Source of the DNA: Mageeibacillus sp. UBA5770
GTDB taxonomy: Bacteria; Bacillota_A; Clostridia; Saccharofermentanales; Saccharofermentanaceae
DNA length: 41,813 nucleotides
Reading direction: 5' to 3'
Assembly (NCBI GenBank): GCA_002418705.1
Contig: DIEQ01000108.1
Span: forward strand, 23,774-65,586
The notes under the pieces were generated by a model that saw only the letters and a program-made list of their open reading frames with translations, was not told where the DNA came from and made no database searches. Made by a program: the position numbers and the translations under genes. Positions 1 to 8,497 of this stretch are shown here, in pieces. Position 1 is the stretch's first letter, and each line of letters begins with the position of its first letter.

Positions 1-813
1 TGGGTAACAAACTGGCTGATCAAACCTTTTACGATGTTTGCCATTGCCAGCTTCTTTTTCTATGTGGTGTTCAAAAATGTCATGTCCCCCGAAATTGCCA
101 GGCAATACCTTGCCGGTGCCGTGCTTCTCGGAGCCGCACCCTGCACAGCCATGGTATTTGTCTGGAGTACATTAACCAAGGGAAATGCGGCCTATACGGT
201 CGTTCAGGTCGCAACGAATGACCTGATTATTCTGGTCGCCTTTGTTCCTATCGTGGCTTTTCTTCTTGGTGTGTCGAATATAGCTGTACCGTGGGACACA
301 CTGTTCCTTTCTGTTGCGCTTTTTGTAGTGATACCGCTTGCAGGAGGAGCCCTGACCCGCTCGCTGATGATTAAGAAAAAGGGCGAGCCGTATTTTACGA
401 ATGTATTTATCCCGAAATGGAATGGCGTCACAATCATCGGGCTTCTTCTGACCCTGATTATCATTTTCAGTTTCCAGGGCGAGATCATCCTGACCCAGCC
501 CCTCGATATCCTGATGATCGCCGTGCCACTGGTTATCCAGACATTCCTGATCTTTTTCATCGCATACATATGGGCTAAATTCTGGAAACTGCCGCATGAT
601 ATTGCTGCACCGGCAGGTATGATCGGAGCCTCCAATTTTTTTGAATTGGCTGTTGCTGTTGCCATTTCTCTGTTCGGACCTAAGTCCCCTGCCGCACTTG
701 CAACCATTGTCGGAGTGCTCACAGAAGTTCCCGTCATGCTGATCCTTGTCAAAATCGCGAACAAGACCACCGGCTGGTTTCCCGAAAAAAATGCAAATCA
801 GCTTGAAAAATAA
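1..813 (+). CDS. acr3: ACR3-family arsenite efflux permease (5' end outside window)
   Basis: The reading frame is open from the first base, so the gene is cut at the window edge. About 270 codons remain of a family usually near 350. The product exports arsenite across the cytoplasmic membrane, driven by the membrane potential. The visible part opens with NWLIKPFTMF and contains GAAPCTAMVF. The Cys of that motif (codon 142-144) matches the conserved ACR3 cysteine in the fourth membrane segment that is needed for transport. Repeated hydrophobic helices run to near the end, which is a short charged tail (ANQLEK). ArsR, ArsC or ArsD genes, if present, would lie upstream of the window. The HesB-like gene follows 108 bases later and may belong to the same arsenic locus. 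Family call is confident; regulation cannot be seen. Confidence 0.9.
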   Translation, partial: WVTNWLIKPFTMFAIASFFFYVVFKNVMSPEIARQYLAGAVLLGAAPCTAMVFVWSTLTKGNAAYTVVQVATNDLIILVAFVPIVAFLLGVSNIAVPWDTLFLSVALFVVIPLAGGALTRSLMIKKKGEPYFTNVFIPKWNGVTIIGLLLTLIIIFSFQGEIILTQPLDILMIAVPLVIQTFLIFFIAYIWAKFWKLPHDIAAPAGMIGASNFFELAVAVAISLFGPKSPAALATIVGVLTEVPVMLILVKIANKTTGWFPEKNANQLEK

Positions 814-921
814 ATAATAAATGTCTACTATGAGTAAGTTGAAGTAGAATCAATAACAGAAACAGGACAGCTGCTGTGTGTATCATGGCGGTGTTATCCC
901 TGAAATACATGGAGGTTTACA

Positions 922-1212
922 ATGCAAATTACAGATGAAGCAAAAGAAATTCTTGCCAAGATCCTGGAGGAAAACAATAGCGACTGTCTTCGAGTATCGG
1001 AAGTCATGTCATGCAGCGGCACATCATTACGTTTCTCCCTTGCCAACATGACAGAAGAAGATATCAAGGTCACTTCAAACGGCATTACAATGGTCATGGA
1101 TGAAGAACTTCGCGAAAGAGTAGAGAACTTAGGCATCGGTGCAGAAGACGGCAAACTCTCAGTCCACGATGACGCTGCGCCGTCCTGTTCGTCCTGTTCT
1201 TCCTGTTCATAA
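922..1212 (+). CDS. HesB/IscA-like small protein with Cys-rich C-terminus
   Basis: A 96-residue protein with the fold signature of the HesB/IscA (A-type Fe-S carrier) family: it opens MQITDEAKEILAKIL and continues through SCSGTSLRFSL and SNGITMVMDEE. Canonical IscA ends with a CGCG motif; here the end is instead PSCSSCSSCS, giving three closely spaced Cys, plus Cys in NSDC and MSC earlier. It may bind Fe-S, another metal or arsenic. From memory, HesB-like proteins with altered Cys tails, some of them selenoproteins, occur near arsenic genes; here every position is encoded Cys and there is no internal TGA. An RBS (GGAGG) lies at 911-915, before the ATG. The gene follows acr3 and is closed by a long hairpin at 1244-1292. 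Biochemical role is inference. Confidence 0.8.
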   Translation: MQITDEAKEILAKILEENNSDCLRVSEVMSCSGTSLRFSLANMTEEDIKVTSNGITMVMDEELRERVENLGIGAEDGKLSVHDDAAPSCSSCSSCS

Positions 1213-1243
1213 GATATACTGCGGAAGAATCAAATATTAAATG

Positions 1244-1292
1244 AATTGGAGGAAGTCTCAGCACGCAAACTGCTGCTGAGCTTCCTCCAATT
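1244..1292. terminator. Long hairpin after the HesB-like gene
   Basis: Left arm 1244-1263 and right arm 1271-1292 share a 12-base perfect outer stem (AATTGGAGGAAG / CTTCCTCCAATT) and an inner stem of about 7 pairs. The T-run on the + strand is short (TTATTTG). It lies between the + strand HesB-like gene and the end of the minus-strand remnant, so it may act as a two-way terminator. Confidence 0.65.
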
Positions 1293-1312
1293 ATTTGCCG
1301 GGCTGAATAATA

Positions 1313-1597
1313 TTACTGATAATCTCCTGAAGCCAGCATTTCGTTGACGGCTTCGGCGGCTTGGTCGAGAGTCAGCTGTGCATCCGCGCCTTCAAAGATG
1401 ATCGACTGCAGCATGGGATACAGGATGTTGGAAGCAGGAATATAGCCGGACATCAGGGGCGGTGTCCGGAAATCTTCGGACAGCTGTAATTTGGCCAGTT
1501 CAAGATTTTTGGTTTCAAGCTCGTTGCCGCTGGATTTTGCTTCACGGATAAGGCGGTCCCAAACCGATGTCCGTACCACCAAAAATCCGATATGAGT
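1313..1597 (-). pseudogene. 3' remnant of an extracellular sugar-binding protein gene
   Basis: The minus strand encodes about 90 residues that read like the C-terminus of a family 1 extracellular solute-binding protein. An IGFLVVRTSVWDR stretch looks like the usual G-hydrophobic-P-x-R near the end of such proteins. It is followed by SNILYPMLQSIIFEGADAQL and DQAAEAVNEMLASG, the typical closing helices with the EAL-like repeat. The normal protein is about 430 residues. No plausible start exists: the first permitted codon is a TTG inside the conserved part, with no RBS, and the frame upstream of about 1597 no longer resembles the family. I read it as the left-over end of a deleted transporter gene on the opposite strand to all its neighbours. 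A tiny real gene is the less likely alternative. Confidence 0.6.
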
Positions 1598-1612
1598 AAT
1601 AAAGACAGTGTA

Positions 1613-1647
1613 GCGGCAGCTCTCCCAACCAGGAGGGCTGCTTTTTA
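1613..1647 (+). terminator. Orphan Rho-independent terminator
   Basis: A GCAG / CTGC outer pair and a CTCTCC / GGAGGG inner stem with a small loop are followed directly by TTTTT. The polarity is +, but no + strand gene ends here. It may be left over from a deleted gene, or it may insulate the downstream LacI promoter. Confidence 0.6.
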
Positions 1648-1697
1648 ATCTCTTGTTTTCTTCTTTTCGTGTGGTTTTAGCAAGAATAAATTATTAA

Positions 1698-1706
1698 TTT
1701 ACTAAA
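1698..1706. promoter_or_regulatory. Candidate upstream operator box
   Basis: TTTACTAAA is a 9-base near-palindrome. Its reverse complement recurs at 1838-1846, so both places offer the same site. It lies about 82 bases upstream of the -35 box of the regulator promoter. Candidate binding site for the LacI-type protein encoded at 1863. Confidence 0.4.
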
Positions 1707-1787
1707 ATAAAATCAATAAAAGCCGTGTTAAGGAATAAAGAGCCAGCAAATATCAAGAATATACTGTGCATATTCAACAAAAAACTA

Positions 1788-1816
1788 TTGTACAGTCAGT
1801 AAAGAGGTGCTATAAT
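1788..1816 (+). promoter_or_regulatory. Sigma-A type promoter of the LacI regulator
   Basis: A TTGTAC -35 box (1788-1793) is separated by exactly 17 bases from a perfect TATAAT -10 box (1811-1816). Transcription would start near 1823, about 40 bases before the regulator start codon. One of the best promoter matches in the window. Confidence 0.8.
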
Positions 1817-1837
1817 CGAAATCAATAGATCAGTAAA

Positions 1838-1846
1838 TTTAGTAAA
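1838..1846. promoter_or_regulatory. Candidate downstream operator box
   Basis: TTTAGTAAA lies between the -10 box and the ATG of the LacI-type gene. It is the reverse complement of the box at 1698-1706, with centres 140 bases apart. The position fits an autoregulatory roadblock operator. Confidence 0.45.
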
Positions 1847-1862
1847 ACAAGAGGGCGAATAA

Positions 1863-2912
1863 ATGATCAAAATCAGTGATGTGGCAAAATTAGCTAATGT
1901 ATCGGAAACGACGGTGTCACGCGTGCTTAGCCAGGACAAGTCTTTTTCCACTACGGAGATCACCAGGAGACGGGTCTTTGACGCTGTGAATCAGCTAGGC
2001 TATGTTCCGCTGCGCCAGAAGAAAACACCGAAGACAGTCAAGGAACAGAAGAAAAAAACAATCGGATGTCTGATGATGCCTTCGAGGGAAGATGAAATCA
2101 ACGATCCTTACTATATGTCCATAAGGATCGGAATCGAAAAACAGTGCCTGGAAATGGGTTTTGCTCTTAGCTGTATTATTCGGCCGAGTGAACATGTTAA
2201 CAGAAATGATTTTGAGGGAATGGACGGACTTATCGTCGTTGGCTCGGCTGATCCGGAAGAGATCAAAGAGCATTATTATGAAAATGACAACATTATCCTG
2301 GTCAACAATCTGATGCTGCATGATCCGCAGTATGACTCTATTGTCTCGGACCTCGATAAAGCGATCGATTCCTGCATAGATGTATTACGTGATCTGGGGC
2401 ATTCTGAGATCGGCTACATAGGCGGCGCCGAGAATATTCGTAAAATAGAGACAAATGAGACGGAACTGGTTTCTGATATCCGTCACCAGGCCTTCAGGAA
2501 GAAAATGCTGTCCCTGGGACTTCTCAGGGATGATTACATACACATCGGCGACTGGACAGCAGCCGACGGTTATCGAATGACAAAAGAAGCAATCAGGTCG
2601 GGTGCCATGCCGACAGCCTTTATCATCGGAAGTGATCCGCTGAGCATGGGCGTTATGCACGCCTTGCGGGAAGAGGCCATCCGCATTCCGGAGGATATTT
2701 CCCTTATCAGTTTTGATGATATTGAAGCAGCAGCCTTTATGGATCCGCCATTATCGTCGGTGAAGATTTTCACGGATGAGATCGGAAAGCAGGCCGTGAA
2801 AACGCTGGCTGACCGATTGAATGGCCGGACCGTGAACGTGAATATTATCGTGCCGTCTAAATTGACGGTAAGAAGCAGCTATGGTCCACTAAAAGGGAAA
2901 GGGGGGAAATAA
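1863..2912 (+). CDS. LacI/GalR-family transcriptional regulator (alpha-galactoside unit)
   Basis: A 349-residue DNA-binding regulator. The N-terminal helix-turn-helix is clear (MIKISDVAKLANVSETTVSRVL), followed by the hinge helix region ending NQLGYVP. Residues from about 65 to 340 form a periplasmic-binding-protein-like effector domain with family landmarks such as GLIVVGSAD, GHSEIGYIGG, PTAFIIGSD, IPEDISLISFDDIEAAAFM and PPLSSVKI. Length is normal. It has its own strong promoter (1788-1816) and two candidate operator boxes. It precedes an alpha-galactoside transport and hydrolysis unit on the same strand, so it most likely senses an alpha-galactoside or galactose and controls that unit. The effector is inferred from neighbours only. 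EbgR- or GalR-like relatives are possible alternatives. Confidence 0.92.
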   Translation: MIKISDVAKLANVSETTVSRVLSQDKSFSTTEITRRRVFDAVNQLGYVPLRQKKTPKTVKEQKKKTIGCLMMPSREDEINDPYYMSIRIGIEKQCLEMGFALSCIIRPSEHVNRNDFEGMDGLIVVGSADPEEIKEHYYENDNIILVNNLMLHDPQYDSIVSDLDKAIDSCIDVLRDLGHSEIGYIGGAENIRKIETNETELVSDIRHQAFRKKMLSLGLLRDDYIHIGDWTAADGYRMTKEAIRSGAMPTAFIIGSDPLSMGVMHALREEAIRIPEDISLISFDDIEAAAFMDPPLSSVKIFTDEIGKQAVKTLADRLNGRTVNVNIIVPSKLTVRSSYGPLKGKGGK

Positions 2913-3106
2913 TATCTATATGAAGAACGTGAGGAACTATGAATAGAAAGGAAGGGGAAACTGTTATTTGTTTTGAGAAGAAGAAAATCAAAAGGGAAAG
3001 ACCGGAGTTGTGATAGCACTCCTAATGCTGAACACAACCCCAGCCACAATTAATGCACTGTTATTCTATCATTTTTTTGGAGATAACAGAATCTTTGGAG
3101 GATAAT

Positions 3107-4405
3107 ATGAAAAAATTTATTTCTGTCATTATGGCCATGACTCTTGCAGGAAGTCTTCTCGTTGGCTGTGCCTCAGGTGCAGCAACAACAGCAACGACAG
3201 CACCTGCGTCGACAACAGCTGCTGATTCTGATTCATCCGCGGCAACTACTGCTGCAGCTTCCCAGGAAAAAGTTGAGATCGAGTTTTTCCAGTACAAGAA
3301 AGAGGCAATAGAGACCTTTGATACACTTATTGCCGATTTTACAGCAGCAAATCCGAATATTACCGTTATACAGTCCTGCCCCCCTGAGGCAGGTACCGTA
3401 ATTAAGACAAGAGTAACAGGCGGCGACGTTCCTGATATCGTTGCAGTAGGCGCAGACAACACATACTCAGACCTTGCAAAAGCAGGCGTTTTCGTCGACT
3501 TAACTGATTCGGCTGAGATGAAGAACGTTCAGCCGGCTTATGTTCAGATCATTAAGGATGTTTCCGGGCTGGATCAGGTATTTGCAATTCCTTATGCAAC
3601 CAACGCAAATGCCATTATTTATAACAAGACCATTTTTACTGAACAGGGGCTTACGGTCCCGACAACATGGGATGAGCTGATTGCAGCCTCCAAGAAGCTT
3701 CAGGACGCCGGCGTGACACCTTTCTACTTCACTTTGGGCGATTCCTGGACTACGCTTCCCGCATTCAATGTGCTTGCTGCGAATACGGCAGGAGACGATT
3801 TTTTCACAAAGCTTAAGGCAGGCGAAACCACTTTCACAGCCGGTTACAAAGAAGCACTTGAGAAATTCCAGGAGCTGCTTACCTACGGCAATGATGACAT
3901 TCTCGGCAAAACATATGCTGACGGCAACGCTGCATTTGCAAACGGCGAGTCAGCCATGTACTGTCAGGGAATCTGGGCTATAGCTGAAATTCAGAAAGCC
4001 AATCCCGAAATCGACCTTGGCATCTTCCCTTACCCTGTCGGAAATCCGGCAAAAGTAGTCTCAGGCGTTGATCTTCTGTTCTCCGTTGCCGCTTCATCTT
4101 CTGATGCCGAAAAAGCTGCATCCATGAAGTTTATCGATTTCCTTATGAGCCAGGAAGTTGCAACAAAGTATATTGCAGATCAGAAATGCTTCTCCGCTGT
4201 AATCGGCGTCACACAGGACAACCCCACGCTTGATGGTATCAAAGACGCAGTAGCCAGTGGCAATTTGATTGACTTCCCGGATCACTACATCCCGGCATCG
4301 ATGACCATTGACAAGACACTTCAGGAATTCGCATCATCTCAGGATATTGCGGCTACACTCGAAGAAATGGACACCGGCTGGAACACATTCGTAGGACGTC
4401 AATAA
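3107..4405 (+). CDS. Sugar ABC transporter binding lipoprotein (alpha-galactoside unit)
   Basis: A 432-residue family 1 extracellular solute-binding protein, MalE/RafE-like, held outside the membrane by lipid. The start at 3107 is chosen because TGGAGG sits 6 bases upstream and the protein then begins with a lipoprotein signal (MKKFISVIMAMTLAG, lipobox LVGC). An Ala/Thr/Ser-rich linker follows to about residue 50. Family features include TRVTGGDVPDIVAVG, YATNANAIIYNK, PTTWDELIAASKKL and FANGESAMYCQG. A frame extension to an ATG at 3053 lacks an RBS and adds non-signal sequence. The partners are the two permeases downstream; a strong hairpin (4435-4456) separates it from them. The ligand is probably raffinose-type sugar or melibiose, judged from the GH36 gene. 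No ATPase gene is present in the unit. Confidence 0.93.
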   Translation: MKKFISVIMAMTLAGSLLVGCASGAATTATTAPASTTAADSDSSAATTAAASQEKVEIEFFQYKKEAIETFDTLIADFTAANPNITVIQSCPPEAGTVIKTRVTGGDVPDIVAVGADNTYSDLAKAGVFVDLTDSAEMKNVQPAYVQIIKDVSGLDQVFAIPYATNANAIIYNKTIFTEQGLTVPTTWDELIAASKKLQDAGVTPFYFTLGDSWTTLPAFNVLAANTAGDDFFTKLKAGETTFTAGYKEALEKFQELLTYGNDDILGKTYADGNAAFANGESAMYCQGIWAIAEIQKANPEIDLGIFPYPVGNPAKVVSGVDLLFSVAASSSDAEKAASMKFIDFLMSQEVATKYIADQKCFSAVIGVTQDNPTLDGIKDAVASGNLIDFPDHYIPASMTIDKTLQEFASSQDIAATLEEMDTGWNTFVGRQ

Positions 4406-4434
4406 CAACCGACACAATACTTGAGAACGCAGGT

Positions 4435-4456
4435 GCTCCGGGCGTCAGCCCGGAGC
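4435..4456 (+). other. Intercistronic hairpin after the binding-protein gene
   Basis: A perfect 9-base stem GCTCCGGGC / GCCCGGAGC with loop GTCA. There is no T-run, so it is more likely an mRNA 3'-end stabiliser or processing site than a full terminator. It would raise binding-protein mRNA over permease mRNA. Confidence 0.7.
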
Positions 4457-4503
4457 GCTTGCACCCCTCTTGCGGCACCTTTTTATAAGGGGAGGATACT
4501 TCC

Positions 4504-5403
4504 ATGGAAAATACCTTGACTAAAAGAAAAAAACGCCGGGAAATCAGTCCGATTATCTATATCATGACAGTTCCGGCATTTCTTTTGTTTTTTGCCTTTC
4601 ATACTGTTCCGGCCATACAGGGAATTTTTTACTCTTTCACGAACTGGAACGGACTCAATCCAAGCTACGCATTTGTCGGCTTTAAGAATTATCTGGATCT
4701 GCTTAAGGATGCGCGGGTTCTGGACACGTATATTTTCACATTCAAATTTGCAATCATTGCAACGATATTGGTTAACATCCTGAGTCTTACCCTGGCATTG
4801 GGGCTTAACGCAAAAATTAAGTTTAGAAACTTCTTTCGTGCTGTTTACTTTCTGCCCAATGTGCTGAGCATTCTTATCGTTGGATTTATTTTTCACTATA
4901 TCTTTGCCAATGTCGTACCTGATATCGGCAAAGCCCTGAGTATTGAGGCATTGTCGAGAAGTATCCTCGGCAACAAGGACTTAGCCTGGGTAGGCCTTGT
5001 AATCGTGGCTGTCTGGCAGGCTTCTGCTATGAATACCATTCTCTATATTTCCGGACTCCAGACGGTTCCGAGTGAATTATATGAAGCAGCAAGCATTGAC
5101 GGCGCAAACAAGTGGCAGAGCTTCCGTCATATTACTTTTCCGGTAATTGCGCCGTTTTTCACAATTAATATGGTTCTTGCCATGAAGGGCTTCCTGATGG
5201 TATTTGACCACATCATGTCACTTACAGGCGGCGGACCCGGCCGTGCTACAGAATCCATTTCCATCATGATTTATTCTTCTGGCTTAGCAGGCGGTGAGTT
5301 CGCATATCAGGCTGCTAACTCAGTCATTTATCTTATCTTCATTGTCACTGTATCTGTCGTGCAGATCAAAATCTTACAGAAGAGGGAGATGACTTTCGAA
5401 TGA
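4504..5403 (+). CDS. Sugar ABC transporter permease, MalF/UgpA type
   Basis: A 299-residue inner-membrane permease of the CUT1 family. After a basic N-terminus (KRKKRREISP) it has six predicted membrane segments. The signature EAA loop appears as EAASIDGANKWQSFRHITFP, which couples to the ATPase. The motif FYSFTNWNGLNP in the first external loop is shared with the second permease set in this window (26078), which shows the two transporters are related. The RBS GGGGAGG lies at 4490-4496. The gene overlaps the next permease by ATGA (5400-5403), so the two are translationally coupled. Role: half of the channel importing the sugar delivered by the upstream lipoprotein. Confidence 0.93.
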   Translation: MENTLTKRKKRREISPIIYIMTVPAFLLFFAFHTVPAIQGIFYSFTNWNGLNPSYAFVGFKNYLDLLKDARVLDTYIFTFKFAIIATILVNILSLTLALGLNAKIKFRNFFRAVYFLPNVLSILIVGFIFHYIFANVVPDIGKALSIEALSRSILGNKDLAWVGLVIVAVWQASAMNTILYISGLQTVPSELYEAASIDGANKWQSFRHITFPVIAPFFTINMVLAMKGFLMVFDHIMSLTGGGPGRATESISIMIYSSGLAGGEFAYQAANSVIYLIFIVTVSVVQIKILQKREMTFE

Positions 5404-6224
5404 AAACAAAATCAAACTGGCCGCTGACTATACTTCTCGGGCTTGGATCAATCATGATTCTGCTTCCTTTATATATGACTGTTTCCATAGCACTCAAAAA
5501 TCCGAAAGAACTTGCAGACTCGCTTTTCTCCCTGCCTGTAGGCCTCCATTTTGAAAACTTTGCCAATGCGATTGAAGCGACAAATTTCTTCAATGCGTTC
5601 AAAAACAGTGCGCTAATTACCGTTGTCACGGTCGTTTTCACTATTTTGACAAATTCCATGGTGTCGTATGCGGTAGCCCGTAATATGAAAAAGAAGAAAT
5701 TCTTTAAATTTCTATACTACTATTTTATCAGTGCCCTGTTTATTCCGTTTCCGATTATCATGCTGCCGATTGTTAAGCTCTCTTCTAAATTTCACTTCAA
5801 CAATCCGGCCGGACTGATTTTCTTATATATCGTGTATGGTATCTCCTTTAACATGTTCATTTACATCGGATATATCAAGTCGATACCGCTTGCACTTGAT
5901 GAGGCGGCCATTATGGATGGCTGCAATGCCTGGACAGCGTTTTGGAAAGTAATTTTCCCGCTGATGGCGCCCATCAATGCCACGATTGCCATACTTACCT
6001 GTCTATGGGCATGGAACGATTTCCTGCTCCCGCTGATTCTTCTCGGAAAACCGGCAAATATGACACTGCCGCTGGTGCAGTATGTTTTCCAGTCACAGTT
6101 CGGGGTTGACTATAATCTGGCATTCGCTTCGTATCTTATGGCATTACTGCCGATGATCGTGGTCTACATTGTGGCGCAGAAATGGATTCTGTCGGGCGTA
6201 ACAAACGGATCAGTAAAAGGATAA
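5400..6224 (+). CDS. Sugar ABC transporter permease, MalG/UgpE type
   Basis: A 274-residue inner-membrane permease and the second channel half of the CUT1 importer. It starts inside the stop region of the previous gene (ATGA overlap). It has about six hydrophobic segments and the EAA loop EAAIMDGCNAWTAFWKVIFP. The end, SGVTNGSVKG, is typical of MalG-type proteins (IVKGVTxGAVKG). No ATPase gene follows. The importer therefore must use an MsmK/UgpC-like ATPase encoded elsewhere, which is common in Clostridia. The alpha-galactosidase gene starts 23 bases downstream in the same operon. Confidence 0.93.
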   Translation: MKTKSNWPLTILLGLGSIMILLPLYMTVSIALKNPKELADSLFSLPVGLHFENFANAIEATNFFNAFKNSALITVVTVVFTILTNSMVSYAVARNMKKKKFFKFLYYYFISALFIPFPIIMLPIVKLSSKFHFNNPAGLIFLYIVYGISFNMFIYIGYIKSIPLALDEAAIMDGCNAWTAFWKVIFPLMAPINATIAILTCLWAWNDFLLPLILLGKPANMTLPLVQYVFQSQFGVDYNLAFASYLMALLPMIVVYIVAQKWILSGVTNGSVKG

Positions 6225-6247
6225 TCAGAAGCTAAGGAAAGGCTTTT

Positions 6248-8452
6248 ATGAATCACATATCAAATATCCTCTACGATGAGAAAGAGAAAATTTTTCATCT
6301 GCAGGGGAAAGATTACAGTTACATCATGCAGGTCTGCCGTGATGGTTATTTGGCACACCTGTATTGGGGGAAAAGACTGCGCAGCTATCATGGTTCTATG
6401 AATCTCCGCTTTGCTGACAGGGCATTCTCACCTAACCCCGATGCGCGGGACCGGGCTTTTTCGCTCGATACGCTGCCGCAGGAACTGCCTGCATTCGGGA
6501 ATACGGATTTTCGCGTTCCGGCTATTCAACTTGAGTGGCCGGACGGGTCGCGGATTACGGATTTCAGATATGCGAGTCATCGGATATTCGAAGGAAAACC
6601 GGGCCTTGATGGTCTGCCTGCATCCTATGTGGAAGACAGCTCAGAGGCGGTGACCCTGGAAATTACTCTGCAGGATTCCCTTTATCCCATGTTCGCAGTA
6701 CTGTCCTATACTGTTTTTCGAGATGAGAATGTTCTTGCGCGGTCTGTAAAGATCTCCAGTCATATGGTGGAAGAGGTAACACTTCTTAAGATTGCGAGTA
6801 TGAGCGTTGATTTTCGCGAAGATTCCTGGGAAATGCTGCACCTCTCCGGTGCCTGGGGCAGCGAGAGACAGATAATCAAAAGACCGGTTGAGCAGGGGAT
6901 CTGTCAGATTGAAAGCCGACGCGGTGCCAGCAGTCATCAGCATAACCCGTTTATTGCCCTGACTCGAAAAGATACGACTGAATCTTCCGGAGAAGTCTAT
7001 GGCTGTAACTTAGTCTACTCAGGTAATTTCTTGGCGCAGATTGAAGTTGACGGTTTCCATAACACGCGAATCAACATGGGCATCAACCCCTTTGATTTTT
7101 CCTGGAGACTTAAGCCCGGAGAGACTTTCCAGGCACCTGAAGCCGTGATGGTTTATTCTTCCCGCGGTCTGGGAGAAATGTCCCGGACATACCATCGATT
7201 ATACCGGCGAAGGCTGTGCCGGGGATTATTCCGTGATCAGACGAGGCCGATCCTCATAAATAACTGGGAAGCGACGTATTTTAATTTTGATCAGGAAAAG
7301 ATCGTCGGGATTGCCCGGCAGGCAAGTGAACTTGGCATCGAACTTCTTGTTCTGGATGACGGCTGGTTCGGGAAAAGAAATGATGATACATCATCCCTCG
7401 GAGACTGGTCGGTCAATTTCAGCAAGCTTCCCGGTGGTCTGGACGGTCTGGCCCGTATGGTCAGTCAAACAGGAATGCAGTTCGGCTTATGGGTCGAACC
7501 TGAGATGGTTTCACCCGACAGCGACTTGTACCGTGCGCATCCGGACTGGTGTCTTCATGTGCCGGGCCGTAACCGGTCAGAGTCCAGAAATCAGCTGACA
7601 CTGGATTTTTCGAGAAAAGATGTTTGCGATTATATTCTTGATATGATGATCCGCGTCCTGGACAGCGCACCCATCCGATATATCAAATGGGACATGAACC
7701 GCAATATGACAGAGGTCGGGTCGGCTCTTCTTCCCGGCAGGAATCAGCAGGAAGTGTCGCACAGATACATTCTCGGGCTCTATCAAGTTCTCGAAGTCCT
7801 TGTCACCCGTTTTCCGGATGTGCTCTTTGAGAGTTGCTCCGGAGGCGGCGGGCGTTTTGATCCCGGCATGCTCTACTATATGCCTCAGACCTGGACAAGT
7901 GATGATACGGATGCTGTCGAGCGCCTGAAAATCCAGTATGGAACAAGCATAATCTATCCGGCAGTCACGATGGGATCACATGTATCCGCTGCCCCCAATC
8001 ATCAGATTCACCGGATGACTGACCTGAAAATCAGGGGAGATGCAGCTATGTCCGGCAACTTTGGCTACGAGCTTGATCTGACGACTATGACCCCTGATGA
8101 GTCAGATCAGATAAGAGAGCAGATCGGAATGTATAAAAGGATTCGGGGATTGATCCAGTTTGGAGATCAGTACCGCCTTCTTAATCCATTTACAGATGGC
8201 CGGACGGCATGGATGTTCGTGTCGGAAGATAAAGGTGAGGCACATGTGTTTTATTTTAAAATGCTGGGATATGCACAGGAAAAATTCAAGATATTAAGGC
8301 TCTGCGGCCTTGAACCGGATTTCCTGTACGAGACAGATGACGGGGCTGTTTATGGCGGGGATGAGCTGATGTATGCCGGAATTCCGCTGCCGCAGCTTGC
8401 GGGAGATTTTAAAAGTTATACGGTTGGTCTGCGGAAAATCGACCCGGTTTGA
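6248..8452 (+). CDS. aga: Alpha-galactosidase, glycoside hydrolase family 36
   Basis: A 734-residue enzyme that removes terminal alpha-1,6-galactose from melibiose, raffinose and related sugars. The length matches GH36 (about 730). The order is a beta-rich N-terminal domain, a TIM barrel from about residue 330 (LVLDDGWFGKR, FGLWVEPEMVSPDSDLY), and a beta-sandwich end. The nucleophile is Asp482 in YIKWDMNRNMTE. The acid/base is probably Asp552 in WTSDDTDA, preceded by the diagnostic ESCSGGGGRFDPGM. There is no signal peptide, so it acts in the cytoplasm on imported sugar. RBS AAGGAAAGG lies just upstream. It closes the alpha-galactoside operon; a LacI gene follows after 45 bases with no clear terminator. 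Confidence 0.96.
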   Translation: MNHISNILYDEKEKIFHLQGKDYSYIMQVCRDGYLAHLYWGKRLRSYHGSMNLRFADRAFSPNPDARDRAFSLDTLPQELPAFGNTDFRVPAIQLEWPDGSRITDFRYASHRIFEGKPGLDGLPASYVEDSSEAVTLEITLQDSLYPMFAVLSYTVFRDENVLARSVKISSHMVEEVTLLKIASMSVDFREDSWEMLHLSGAWGSERQIIKRPVEQGICQIESRRGASSHQHNPFIALTRKDTTESSGEVYGCNLVYSGNFLAQIEVDGFHNTRINMGINPFDFSWRLKPGETFQAPEAVMVYSSRGLGEMSRTYHRLYRRRLCRGLFRDQTRPILINNWEATYFNFDQEKIVGIARQASELGIELLVLDDGWFGKRNDDTSSLGDWSVNFSKLPGGLDGLARMVSQTGMQFGLWVEPEMVSPDSDLYRAHPDWCLHVPGRNRSESRNQLTLDFSRKDVCDYILDMMIRVLDSAPIRYIKWDMNRNMTEVGSALLPGRNQQEVSHRYILGLYQVLEVLVTRFPDVLFESCSGGGGRFDPGMLYYMPQTWTSDDTDAVERLKIQYGTSIIYPAVTMGSHVSAAPNHQIHRMTDLKIRGDAAMSGNFGYELDLTTMTPDESDQIREQIGMYKRIRGLIQFGDQYRLLNPFTDGRTAWMFVSEDKGEAHVFYFKMLGYAQEKFKILRLCGLEPDFLYETDDGAVYGGDELMYAGIPLPQLAGDFKSYTVGLRKIDPV

Positions 8453-8497
8453 GTGGTTCTGTCGTGAAGCGGGTTTTAATGAGGTTAGGTTAAATAT

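Noticed and set aside
922..1212. Possible selenoprotein, because related HesB-like proteins can be
   Set aside because: All Cys positions use TGT/TGC codons and there is no in-frame TGA or SECIS-like need.
1592..1648. 18-codon + strand frame starting ATGAGTAAT and ending in the orphan terminator
   Set aside because: No RBS, and most of its codons are the terminator stem itself.
3053..3106. In-frame upstream ATG of the first binding-protein gene
   Set aside because: No RBS, and it would put 18 unrelated residues before a perfect lipoprotein signal; the start at 3107 has TGGAGG.
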